Part shown: in pieces, positions 46,276-56,844 of the stretch
Position numbering within the stretch: position 1 is the first letter of the stretch
Layout: every line of letters starts with the position of its first letter
Origin: Diphasiastrum complanatum
Taxonomy: Eukaryota; Streptophyta; Lycopodiopsida; Lycopodiales; Lycopodiaceae
Length of the DNA stretch: 64,000 nucleotides
Direction of reading: 5' to 3'
Assembly (NCBI GenBank): GCA_029204225.1
Contig: CM055097.1
Span: 26,195,039 to 26,259,038, forward strand
Notes under the pieces: model-generated
What the model was told of the DNA's origin: nothing
Database searches by the model: none
Seen by the model: only the letters and a program-made list of their open reading frames with translations
Position numbers and translations under genes: made by a program

Positions 46276-48538
46276 ATGTTGATAGGGTCAAAGGAGTGGG
46301 TTGAAGCAATGACCCAAGAATTTGAAGCCTTGATGTCAAATAACACATGGGAGCTTGTGGAGCCACCAAACAACATGCATGTGATCGGATGTAAGTGGGT
46401 ATTCAGAATCAAGTATAATCATGATGGATCTATCAATAAAGGTCTTGATTATGAAGTTACCTTTGCACTAGTTGCAAAGATGATAACAATTTGAATACTC
46501 ATCTCTCTTGCATGTTTTCACAAATGGAGTATGTTCCAGTTTGATGTTTCTAATGCATTTCTCAATGGTTACTTTGAGTAGGAGATTTATATGGAGCAGC
46601 CTCCAGGTTTTGTGAAGGAAGGTGATGAATCAAAAGTTTGTCTTTTGTTGTATGGACTGAAACAGGCACCAAGGTCTTGGTATGCAAGGCTCAATTCCTA
46701 TCTCATATCACTCGGATTTTGTCTAAGTGAATGTGACCCTTCTCTGTATTATAAGTTTGTAGATAACTTTGTAATTATTCTTCTCATCTATATAGATGAT
46801 ATCATTCTTTGTGAAAACTGTGAGAATTTAGTTGAAGAAACTAAGCATGCACTCGGTATTGAGTTTAAAATGCAGGACTTAGGAGTTCTTCACTATATTT
46901 TAGGCCTTGAGATAGATTTTTGGAAAGGTCATACATTTATAAGCCAAGGTAGATATGCACTTTCCATGCTCAGAAAATTTCATATGGAGAACTGTAAAGG
47001 CATAGATACACCTATGGAGCACACTATAAAAGTTCCTATTAAAGATGATGAAAAATCATTTGAGGACATCACTCTTTATAGGAGTCTTATTGGCTCACTT
47101 ATTTGGTTAATAGTGACTAGGCCTGATCTAAGCTTTTGTGTTCATAAGCTAAGTCAACACATGCAGGATCCAAAGTTATATCTTTGGAAGTTGGCTAAAA
47201 GAGTCTTGAGATATATATCTTCTACCTTGGATTATTGACAATACTATGAAGGAGAAGATTTGACTTTGATTGCTTTTTCAGATTCAGATTTTGCAGGAGA
47301 TAGGTTGGATAGGAAATCCACAAGTGCTTACACTATATTTCTTGGAAAAAATTTGGTTTCTTGGCTGTCAAAGAAGCAGACAACTATTTCTTTATCATCT
47401 TGTGAAGCTGAATACAAATCTCTTACAACCACAACAAAGGAAGTTTTATGGATCAAAAGGCTACTTTTGAAGCTTAAGTGTTATGCAGATGAAGATTTAC
47501 CAATTATCAAGAATGATAACATTTTTGCTCAGGCTCTTGCATATAATCCAGTCCTTCATGCAAGGAGCAAGCATATTGAAGTGGCTCATCATTTTGTAAG
47601 AGAAAAAGTCACTGGAAGAGAGATCTCATTGGAGCATGTTTTATCTTCAGATTGTGTTGCAGATCTTCTCATCAGACCTCTACTCAAGAATGTCTTTATG
47701 AAGATGAGGTCTAACCTTGGCCTAATTTCGAAATCTATGTTGATAGGAACATAAATTTTAAGGAGGAGTGTGAAGATTATTAAGATATTATCTTCCTATC
47801 TCGAGTTTGGGGTCATGTCCATGATGATTTCCACTAGATTTCATGTTGTACATATAAGGAGTGTGAATTGAGCACATATCCTTCTAGTGTAGTTTGGATT
47901 TGAGTTAGATAGGTTCAATTATGATGACATGCAGATGTTTAGATAGCATGCAAAGTCTTACTGTATGCATGCAAGCCAATGCAATCAGTGCATGCAACAT
48001 GCAAAGTGGTTTTTGTGATCTACACATGTCTAGGCAATTTTATGAGTTGACATGCAGTACATGCACCATACATGCATGCAGTTACACATGTGGATCTCTG
48101 GTAGGTGAATTAGTTCAGTTAAGTGGACTTTCCATGCAACTCCACTATAGGAATTTGAGTCTCTCTCATGTACGGAAAGTTGGGCATGTTTTGCCATTAT
48201 TGTGAATATTGAGATTTGGTGTTTTGGACTCATTCTCTCTCTACCCAAGTTTTCTATGTATGATTTTATCTCTCTACCCGAGAGCAGCCTCTTTTTCCCA
48301 TACTAAACACTTAGAACTATTTCTGACATTCATTTCTCATAGTGAAGAGTTATATTTTTTCATCAGATGTATGTCATTGTGCTCTTGCCTTAGATTTTTC
48401 AAGCATACTGTTTTTTGATCAATCTTGTGCAATCGCAACACCTCAGTAAGATCTTGTAGGGTGTGTGGTGAAGTTCACATGTGCTAAAAACTTCACATTA
48501 TATGCATGATCAAAGCTTGATTCGGAAGACTCTTCACA
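46276..48538 (+). mobile_element. Copia remnant: reverse transcriptase, RNase H and 3' LTR (broken)
   Basis: The reverse transcriptase start is EWVEAMTQEFEALMSNNTWE (46289). LYGLKQAPRSWYARLNSYL is at 46648 and the catalytic block YIDDIILC at about 46789. LGLEIDF and IDTPMEHTIKVP follow, then the RNase H part with SDSDFAGDRLDRKSTSAY (47279) and LSSCEAEYKSL (47393). A purine tract AAGGAGGAG precedes the LTR at 47769. The 5' half of this element is not joined to it in the window: C3 upstream ends in its own LTR start, so this is a separate copy. There are few breaks. Confidence 0.85.
47769..48538 (+). repeat. 3' LTR of the Copia RT/RNase H remnant
   Basis: 770 bp with an 8-bp perfect terminal inverted repeat TGTGAAGA...TCTTCACA. 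The start follows a purine tract. Many CATGCA words (RY-type) are clustered at 47930-48085. The candidate right-hand target duplication is CTAGC at 48539-48543. Confidence 0.85.
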
Positions 48539-48595
48539 CTAGCCAAAGTTATGCAGAATCTATCGAATCAAGCTCTGATCATTCATATTGCGTCC

Positions 48596-49185
48596 AATAT
48601 CGGATGAGCGCACGAGAATACATACTATGGTTGTCAAATGCTTTATATGCGCGTTGATTAGCTATTGGGTGAAAATCTCGCGTTTGGAATTTTTCAAATT
48701 CATAATTATTGGATATAAAAAAGGTCTTATATTTAAAGCTTAACGTTGTCAATTTCAACATTAAATGGTAGAAGTGTAAATAATTGTAGATGTGACCATA
48801 CTTTATTTGAAATTAATTCTAGTCAATTCGATATGGACTAATCATTTTGATGACTGATGGATATTTAGATTGATTTGATTGACAAGCCTCTAAGTAATCA
48901 TCATCGTAATACGAGCCACCACGTTTGCAAACCACCATGTTTGCAATCATTTCTGATTTTCTCTATATATATTGATCGACGACGCTGAAATTTTTTTCCT
49001 TATAGTTATTTGTATCCATGCGATATCGATTCAGCGCGCCCGAAAACAATTTCCTTCAATCTGTTCCTACTCGCTCGTGCCCATCCGCTACCAGCTAACG
49101 ATTTGTTTAGCTCAGATATCGCTTCGACGCGTCCCACCTGAGGTCTAATCCTAAAATCAACATTATCGCACGCTGATCTGCTACT
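48596..49185. repeat. Inverted motif pairs with 53-bp offset, second locus
   Basis: AATATCGGATGAGCGCAC starts at 48596 with an inverted partner GCGCGTTGATTAGCTATT at 48649. GATATCGATTCAGCGCGC starts at 49022. GATATCGCTTCGACGCG starts at 49115 with a partner GCACGCTGATCTG at 49168. The complete pairs have the same 53-bp offset as at 15907-16063. The last pair ends a few bases before the ATG of the histone-like pseudogene at 49194. Confidence 0.7.
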
Positions 49186-49193
49186 ACACAGTA

Positions 49194-49556
49194 ATGGCAC
49201 GGACCAAGCAGACAGCACAAGGGCATTCAGGTGGAATACCAATTGCAGGTGCGGGTCAGGGAAATCCACAACCACCACCTTGTTCACCACCACCTCTTCC
49301 TAGGCCAAAGGACAGAAGAAGAGACCCACCCTGCTCAAGAATATTCAAAAGCTTCAGAAGACAAATAATCTTCTGATTCCGAAATCTCACATACAGAGGT
49401 CCATCAGGCATGTGACAAGAAGTCTATATGCACATGTGAGATGGACAATAACGACATTGAGGAGCTGCACACAGCATATGAGGATTTTCAAGTGAAATAT
49501 TCTTCTGATACTGTTGTTGCAGTTGTGCATACCAAGAGGGTCTCCTGCTAAATCTT
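49194..49556 (+). pseudogene. Histone H3-family pseudogene, centromeric (CENH3) type
   Basis: The ATG at 49194 starts MARTKQTAQGHSGG, whose first eight residues equal the histone H3 tail. A Pro/Gly-rich divergent tail follows to about 49317. A second frame then gives LLKNIQKLQKTNNLLIPKS and RSIRHVTRSLYAHVRWT (49330-49450), parallel to the H3 alpha-N helix and alpha-1. A third frame gives EELHTAYEDFQVKY, SSDTVVAVVHTKRVSC and TAA (49458-49552), parallel to alpha-2 and the AIHAKRVT block. The 'RWT' after an extended loop 1 and the unrelated N-tail favour CENH3 over canonical H3. Two frame changes and loss of the last 15-20 residues make it dead. No intron interrupts the domain, although plant CENH3 genes have introns, so a retrocopy or captured copy is likely. 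CENH3 normally replaces H3 at centromeric nucleosomes. Confidence 0.7.
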
Positions 49557-49566
49557 CCTCTCCTAA

Positions 49567-50139
49567 CAATCTCCACCTCCTAAATCTCCTCCTCCTCCTA
49601 AACCCGTAAATATTAGTTCCCCTCCTCTTGTTGTTGGAAGCGATTTAGATGATTTTGTTAGTGTAAAGGTAGAATCAATCTTGAATGATAATTCTTTATG
49701 TGGTTTATCAGTGTTACTTCTGTCACCCCCTACACTTGTCTTTGTAAATAGTTCTCAATATGTACAGTATGACCAATTCTTAAACACATATCTTAAAGTT
49801 TTAGGTCCTCGATACAGTTTTAGGATGCCGAAGACCAATGCTGGTCTCCCCCTTTCTAGTTTAGACACTGGTGAATTAGAAAGTAGGGATAAAATGCTAG
49901 GGGACAATGTAGGAGGTGGGGCAATTCAGTACTGGATGGAGTTCTTACAGATCCCATTGTTTATAGATGTTGCATTGTTTTCCCTTCAATTCATGACAGC
50001 ATTTGATTTCTCTGATTTCAAAAGTTTGCACGATGATATGCTCCAATACGTCAGACTAGGGACTCTAATTCTTGTGTTGCCATACATAACAAAGAAGTGT
50101 CTATTTTTCAGATTTTATTTCATTAAATTTTTCATCCCT
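49567..50139 (+). CDS. Unknown open frame downstream of the histone-like pseudogene
   Basis: An open frame follows a TAA and runs into the array at 50140. It begins proline-rich (SPPPKSPPPPKPVNISSPPL). It continues with DLDDFVSVKVESILNDNSLC, SSQYVQYDQFLNTYLKVLG, and MPKTNAGLPLSSLDTGEL. The C-terminal part reads NVGGGAIQYWMEFLQIPLF, FSLQFMTAFDFSDFKSLHDD and RLGTLILVLPYI. Codon choice looks protein-like and the last part is hydrophobic-aromatic, resembling a folded domain. The first ATG in frame is at 49681. I do not recognise the family; a transposon-encoded accessory protein is possible. The 3' end is replaced by array sequence, so it is probably truncated. Confidence 0.4.
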
Positions 50140-52665
50140 AATGCAATCCCTAATGACGTCCCTAATGCGGTCCTCTGTGGTCCCTCTACAGTCCCTAATG
50201 CGGTCCCTCTAAGGTCCTATGCGACCCTCTAGGGTCCTATGCAGTCCCTCTACGGTCACTCTGCGGTCCCTCTGCGGTCCCTCTGCGGTCCCTCTACGGT
50301 CTTATGTGGTCCTCTGCGGTCCTCTGTGGGTGGTCCCTTTGCGGTCCTTTGATGTCCCTCTCTGGTCCTATGCGACCCTCTACGGTCCACCCGCCGCGGC
50401 GGGTGGAGCCTCCAATTTTTTTTTTTTTGAGACGGTCCCTAATGTGGTCCCTAATGAAATGTGGTCCTCTGTGGTCCCTAATGCGGTGCTCTACGATCCT
50501 AATGTGGTCCTTTGCGGTCCTCGGAGGTCCCTCTAAGGTCCTATGCGAGCCTCTATGGTCCTCTGCGGTCCCTCTACATCCTCTACGATCCTATGCAGTC
50601 CCTCTACGGCTCTCTACAGTCCCTCTGCGGTCCTATGCTGTCCTATGCGACCCTCTACAATCCTCTGTGGTCCCTCTGTGGTCCTCTGCGGGTGGTCCCT
50701 CTATGGTCCTTTGATGTCCCTCTCTGGTCCTATGCGACCCTCTACGGTCCACCCATCGCAGCTGGTGGAGCCTCTATGGTCCTTTGATGTCCCTCTCTGG
50801 TCCTATGCGACCCTCTACGGTCCTCTGCTGTCCTTTGCGACCCTCTACGGTCCACCCGCCGCGGCTGGTGGAGCCTCCAATTTTTTTTTTTTGAGATGGT
50901 CCCTAATGCGGTCCTTTGAGGTCCCTAATGCGGTTCCTTTGCGGTCTTCGACGGTCCCACAATTGCTTGGTTTGATTGCGGTCCCTAATGACGTCCCCAT
51001 GTGACCCTCTACAGTCCACCCGCCGCGGTGGGTGGTCCCTCTGTGGGCCTCTACGGTCCTTTGCAGTCCTATGTGACCCTGTACAGTCCACCCACTGTGG
51101 CGGGTGGTCCCTCTACGGTCCTTTGATGTCCCTCTCTGGTCGCGGCGGGTGGAGCCTCTAATCTTTTTATTTTTGAGACGGTCCTTAATGCGCTCCCTCT
51201 GTGGTCCTTTTGCGGTCCCTAATGCAGTCCCCTGCGGTCCTCTACAGTCCCTCTAAGGTCCTATGCGACCCTCTGTGGTCCTCTCTGCGGTCTCTCTGCG
51301 GTCCTCTATGGTCCTTTGATGTCCCTCTCTAGTCCTATGTGACCCTCTATGGTCTACCCGTTGCGGCGGGTGGAGCCTCCAATTTTTTTTTTTTTGAGAC
51401 AGTCCCTAATGCATTCCCTCTGTGGTCCTTCTGTGGTCCCTCTGTGGTCCCTAATGCAGTCCCTAATGACGTCTCTAATGTGGTCCCTCATGCGGTCCTT
51501 GGCGGTCCCACAATTGTTTGGTTTGATTGCAATCCCTAATGACGTCCCTAATGAGGTCCCTCTACGGTCCTCTGTGGTCCCTAATGCGGTCCCTCTATGG
51601 TTCTCTGCGGTCCCTCTGTGGTCCTTTGCGATCCCTAATGCGGTCCCTAATGACATCCCTAATGCGGTCCACTGCAGTAATGTGGCACCTTTGCGGTCTT
51701 CTGAGGTCCCTCTAAGGTCCTATGTGACCATCTACGATCCTCTGCAATCCCTCTGCGGTCCCTCTGCAGTCCTATGCGACCCTCTACGGTCCACCCGCCG
51801 CAGCGGGTGGTCCCTCTACGGTCCGTTGTGGTCCTATGTGGTCCTTTGTGACCCTATACGGTCCACCCACCTCGGTGGGTGGTTCCTCTGCGGTCCTCTA
51901 CGACCCTCTACGGTCCACCCGCCCCGGTGGGTGATCCCTCTACGGTCCTTTGATGTCCCTCTTTGGTCCTATGTGACCCTCTATGGTCCACCCGCTACGG
52001 CGGGTGGAGCCTCCAATTTTTTTTTTTTAGACGGTCCCTAATGTGGTCCCTAATGACGTCCCTAATGCGGTCCTCTGCGGTCCCTCTGCGGTCCCTAATG
52101 TGGTTCCTAATGACGTCCCTAATGCGGTCCCTCTGCGGTTCTCTACGATCCCTAATGCGGTCCTCTGCGGTCCTTAATGCAGTCCCTTTGTGGTCCTCTG
52201 AGGTCCCTCTAAGGTCCTATGCGACCCTCTACGGTCCACCCGCCGCAACGGGTGGAGCCTACAAAATTTGAAAAAAAAAAATGAATTTTTTTCTTGAGAC
52301 GGTCCCTAATGGGGTCCGTCTGCGCTCCTCTGAGGTCCCTCTAAGGTCCTATGCAATCCTCTATGGTCCACCCGCCGCGGCGGGTGGAGCCTCCAAAATA
52401 TATATATATATTTCAGTAAATTTTGCATTAGGAGCGCAGAGGGACCGCACTAGGGACCACAGAGGACTGGAGAGGGACCGCAGAGGACCGCATTAGGGAC
52501 GTCATTAGGGATTGCATTAGGAATTGCATTAGGGACCGCAGACAGACCGCATTAGAGACCGCAGAGGGAGCGCACTAGGGACCTCACAAGACCGTAGAGG
52601 GTCGCATAGGATCTCAAAGGGACATCATTAGGAGGGAGGAGGGACCGCATTAGGACCGCAGAGGA
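50140..52665 (+). repeat. Large GGTCCC-type array with GC palindromes and an orientation switch
   Basis: About 2.5 kb of degenerate 10-13 bp units such as GGTCCCTAATGC, GGTCCCTCTGC and GGTCCTATGCGACC. Embedded at irregular intervals (about 50390, 50752, 50858, 51017, 51090, 51357, 51797, 51868, 51918, 51990, 52237, 52370) is the palindrome CCACCCGCCGCGGCGGGTGG or variants. Several are followed by GAGCCTCCAA, a T-run and GAGACGGTCCC. After about 52430 the units flip to GGGACC orientation. The open frames through it (SLCGP-, RSYATLYGPP-rich) are by-products of the repeat. Confidence 0.95.
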
Positions 52666-53090
52666 CTACAATGTTCATTTACAAAAATTTGATAATTTAG
52701 CAGTATGTGAACCATGTTTGAATTGGGTATGACATGATTGTGTACTATAAAACTCATGCATACACAAATATTATAAAACTTCTCATAAGCATATCATAGT
52801 AGAAAACTTTTTCAAATCAATTAAAAAGTATATAACATTCATAAAAAATGACACATTAATAGTAAATCTTTATTCAAACTGTATTCCTTTGTTATATTGT
52901 CAAAATTAGCGGTAACAACCCCTACCACTTGAGGTATGAAGCACTTAATTTGTCTTTACGGTTTAGGCATAACAACCATTACAAACTATAATGTCTCTAC
53001 GTTTATATCCATATCACCCTCATCAGACACCTCAGACCCAAAAGTTGAGTCTTTAGATGAATTTGTATCTGAAGGTGATTCCAAACGGTC
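52666..53090. other. Gene-free interval between the array and gene V
   Basis: AT-rich, no repeats or coding signal. It probably includes the 3' untranslated region of gene V. Confidence 0.4.
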
Positions 53091-54640
53091 TTAATGCGCT
53101 AGAAAGGACTGAGTCATATCTATATTTTTTGGAATATCGATAGTCACAATAGTGCGACCGATGCTATTCATGAGCTCTGCCACACAATATGACATTCTAT
53201 ATAACCAAACAGACCAACTTGGAGCATAAAAGAATTCAATAATGCTGCTAACACCTCGCCAATGCTTTGCTTTCTTTTTGTGATCTGGCTTACATGACCC
53301 AAAATGTTTTGCCGATTTTCCACTATCGTCGAAACACAACCTCAAGAGTTTAAATTTGCTTTGCATGCACTCGCTGACATCATTCGGGGACTCAGCATTG
53401 TAAAGAACAAATAGAATAGGTTGCAAGTTCGGAACAATTATATTATTCTCTTTCAATGGAGTTGCTAGCTTGTAGTAACCCTCAAAAACAGAACAACGTA
53501 CATCATGCATTGCTTTGATGCTTGATTTGATACCCTCTTTTCTGTTGTGATCCAAAAAGAGAACAATCACACAGACTTTGTGTTGTGGCATGAGAGTTGT
53601 CAAACAATGGCGGACCATTGACAAAATATAATTGAAGTCTAAAGACTCCAAGTTATCAAATATATGCAATGTGGGATGCTCCCACAGCAAAGAAGAAAGA
53701 GTCATGAAACTTGATTCTTCAGCTCCACAATAGATGGCCTCCTCATTTTTTGAAGTTTTTACTTTGCAGAAGAACCTCCATTCGGTGCTACTAGAGGTCC
53801 CAATTTCATGCTCTCAGTATTGTGGACGTCAAGATATTTTTGTTTAATATTTTCAGCAGCTGCTCTCAAGGGCTTAGATATAACACCAATGATTTTGAGG
53901 TTATACCTTTATCTTTTCCATAGTGCGCTCTAACCCAACAAACCGAGATAAAATGCTCTCATCTGTTTTAGTTGCTCAGGATTTAGCTTCACTCCTTTAA
54001 CAAAGAGTGGTCGACTCAATGAGATCCATAGATCACGTGCACGCTCCATGATTTCTGGCAGACTGTTCTTTTTTCTTTTCTCTTCCGGCTCGTGATTGAT
54101 TCTAACTGATTCAAGAATGTAACGAGATGCATTCTTAAATATACATATCTTGGCATGCACAAACCTAAAAGTGGAATCAAATATCCGAGGATGTATCCTA
54201 TTTTGATTTAATGCAACCTTTGCCAATTTATTACATGCATAACGAAAATGTTGACCGTCGATAGGCTCAAAAATACAATACGACAAAAAGCGATTTTGAC
54301 ACAATTAATCCAATCTGGATCTAGGATTGAGATCCACCTCCTTTGGATAAGTGTTTGTGTAGACCTGCTCATTCTCTTCTCTATCAACATGCATGATTTC
54401 GCAATACATCTTTTCAAACATAATTGGGACTTCAAAAATAATTTCTTCCTCATCACCTTTCTTGAATGAAATTGGCCTTAAAGTGACGTTGATTGATGCG
54501 GGTGGTGGACTATTGAGCTTGCTTAAATCAGCAAACAACTTCTCAGCAAATGCGTGATCCAAAGCTCGTTTAGTACGATATAATGGAGAGACATTCTTGG
54601 AGGGCCTGAAAATGGTTTGGTTTGTGGTGTAGAAAGTCTA
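53091..54640 (-). pseudogene. Gene V: unknown two-part protein gene, minus strand
   Basis: Part 1 runs from about 54640 to 53930 in one frame, interrupted by a single TAA at 54302-54304. It reads RALDHAFAEKLFADLSKL and SINVTLRPISFKKGDEEEII. After the TAA it continues with LSYCIFEPIDGQHFRYACNKL and FVHAKICIFKNASRYILES, then FVKGVKLNPEQLKQMRAFYL. Part 2, about 53815-53091, reads STEWRFFCKVKTSKNEEAIY, LLWEHPTLHIFDNLESLDF, VIVLFLDHNRKEG, VFEGYYKLATPL, PILFVLYNAESPNDVSE and SSIIEFFYAPSWSVWLYRMS. It ends IDIPKNIDMTQSFLAH and a stop. 'IDGQHFRYA' recalls the DGQHR-type motif of ParB-like domains, a weak hint only. The segment 53820-53930 may be an intron or decayed linker. Composition and continuity over 200 codons argue for real coding descent. 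No family is recognised. It could be a transposon-carried gene. Confidence 0.5.
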
Positions 54641-54762
54641 CAAAAAATACTGTTCAAATTAAATGTCAGATAGAATATCAAAAAAGCTTTCATGCAATGT
54701 AAGATTGAGGGCCTAACATAGGTTTTGAGTTTTTTTTCGTGAAACTCAGAAAATGGAAAACT

Positions 54763-54980
54763 CAGAACCTCCAGCCGCGGCGGGAGGTTCTGATTTATTT
54801 ATTTTAACTCAACCAATAAAAAGTCATGGGAAACCCAGAAAATAAAAAATGGGGAACTCAGAACCTCCTGCCGCGGCGAGAGGTTCTGATTTAGTTTTTT
54901 GAACTCAGTCAATGGAAAATGGAAAACTCAGAAAATGGAAAATGGGAGAAGTCAGAACCGTGGCGGGAGGTTCTGATTTA
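54763..54980. repeat. Three GC-rich palindromes (AACCTCCCGCCG type)
   Basis: Near-palindromes at about 54763-54793, 54859-54890 and 54952-54980. The family consensus is TCAGAACCTCCCGCCG followed by its own reverse complement. The spacers contain repeated AATGGAAAA and CTCAGAAAATGG words, so the whole is a short tandem of about 95 bp units. Confidence 0.85.
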
Positions 54981-56239
54981 TTTGTTTTAACTCAGCTAAT
55001 GGAAAATGGGAAACTCAGAAATTTTTTTCATAAAAAAAAAGCCATTTGATAATAATGGCCTTCAGTATAAATTTATAACTTATGTCTCTTCAAAATTGAA
55101 CGAAAAATATCATTGATTGAGACTTTTCCTTGCAAGTAAATCGATGCTTCCAAAATTGGATTATGGAGGTATGCTTAGAATACTCAGAATTAAAACGAGA
55201 ATGTGAAGTCTAAGGAGGGGAGGAATTTTACTTATACCCTTTTTTGATGGATATACCATTTGTCACATGTCACTACCTTATCTTGCAGAGCTATTTCAAC
55301 ATCTCATATATTTCAAGAACATACATTTTTATGTAATAGATAACGGCCAGGGAAGGCCTGTTTTGGATTTTTATTGGGTCGTGGGAGCCGCAATCGCAAC
55401 CGCAACCGCAACTGTACCGCAATCCGCAACCACAAACACAAACCGCACCCGCAAAGGGCTAGCATGCGGTTCATAACAAATGCTAGTCATAACCTACAAA
55501 ACCCTGAGTTCAAATCTGCGACGACCCATGGGTCATTGGACCGCAGAATACCACAACCGTAGTTCAAGAATTATACTAAAAACTACAAGGAATAAGCTCA
55601 AGATCTCAAGAAACAAGCTCAAGTTCATAAGGAAGCTAGTAAGATTCATTATTTTCTTGCTATAGTTCTATGACGCTGCTATTCTCCTCTCAAAGAAAGA
55701 GACAAAGGATTGGATTAAATATATATAGAACCATGTCACATCATCAATCCGTGAATATGTAGTTAAAAATCTAGTTTCAAATAATAACTAGATTTGGATC
55801 AGTGACATGGCAAATATGAGTTTTAAAAACGAAGCATGTTTAAGTAGTACACTTGGGATAGTGACTGGCCTAAACATTATGTGAGAAAACGCAGATTGTT
55901 GAGGTGTCTTTAAAAAAGAGAAAAAAAAAACATTTTCACGCGGATCGATGACATGGACGAAGCTCGACAATAGTATATATAAAGAGGTTCTTTCAAGAGA
56001 CACTCAAGTCTTTCAAAGTCAGGTCTCTATGGTCAGTCACATTCCAATTGAAAAGTAAACTCAGTTTGGTCACTCATACTCTATTACTAAAGTAAGTTAC
56101 TTTTCGATATAATCTAGATCATGTTTGTTAGATTACATATATACTGTTATGTGAAATGTATTCGAAATAGTCAATTCAAACGGACATTTATATAAGATGC
56201 ATGTATTTACAGAATAATGTATTGTAACTTTAAAATGAA

Positions 56240-56836
<597 letters not shown>

Positions 56837-56844
56837 TATATATA

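Noticed and set aside
49194-49376. Intact histone H3 gene
   Set aside because: Only the first eight residues match the canonical tail, and the histone fold is spread over different frames, so it cannot be a working H3 gene.
50219-52271. Many overlapping frames rich in SLCGP, RSYATLYGPP and similar
   Set aside because: Products of the GGTCCC short-word array, open in more than one frame because the words lack stops.
55440-55530. tRNA-derived SINE in the duplicated block
   Set aside because: A B-box-like GTTCAAATC exists, but no A box at the right distance and no tail or target duplication were found.
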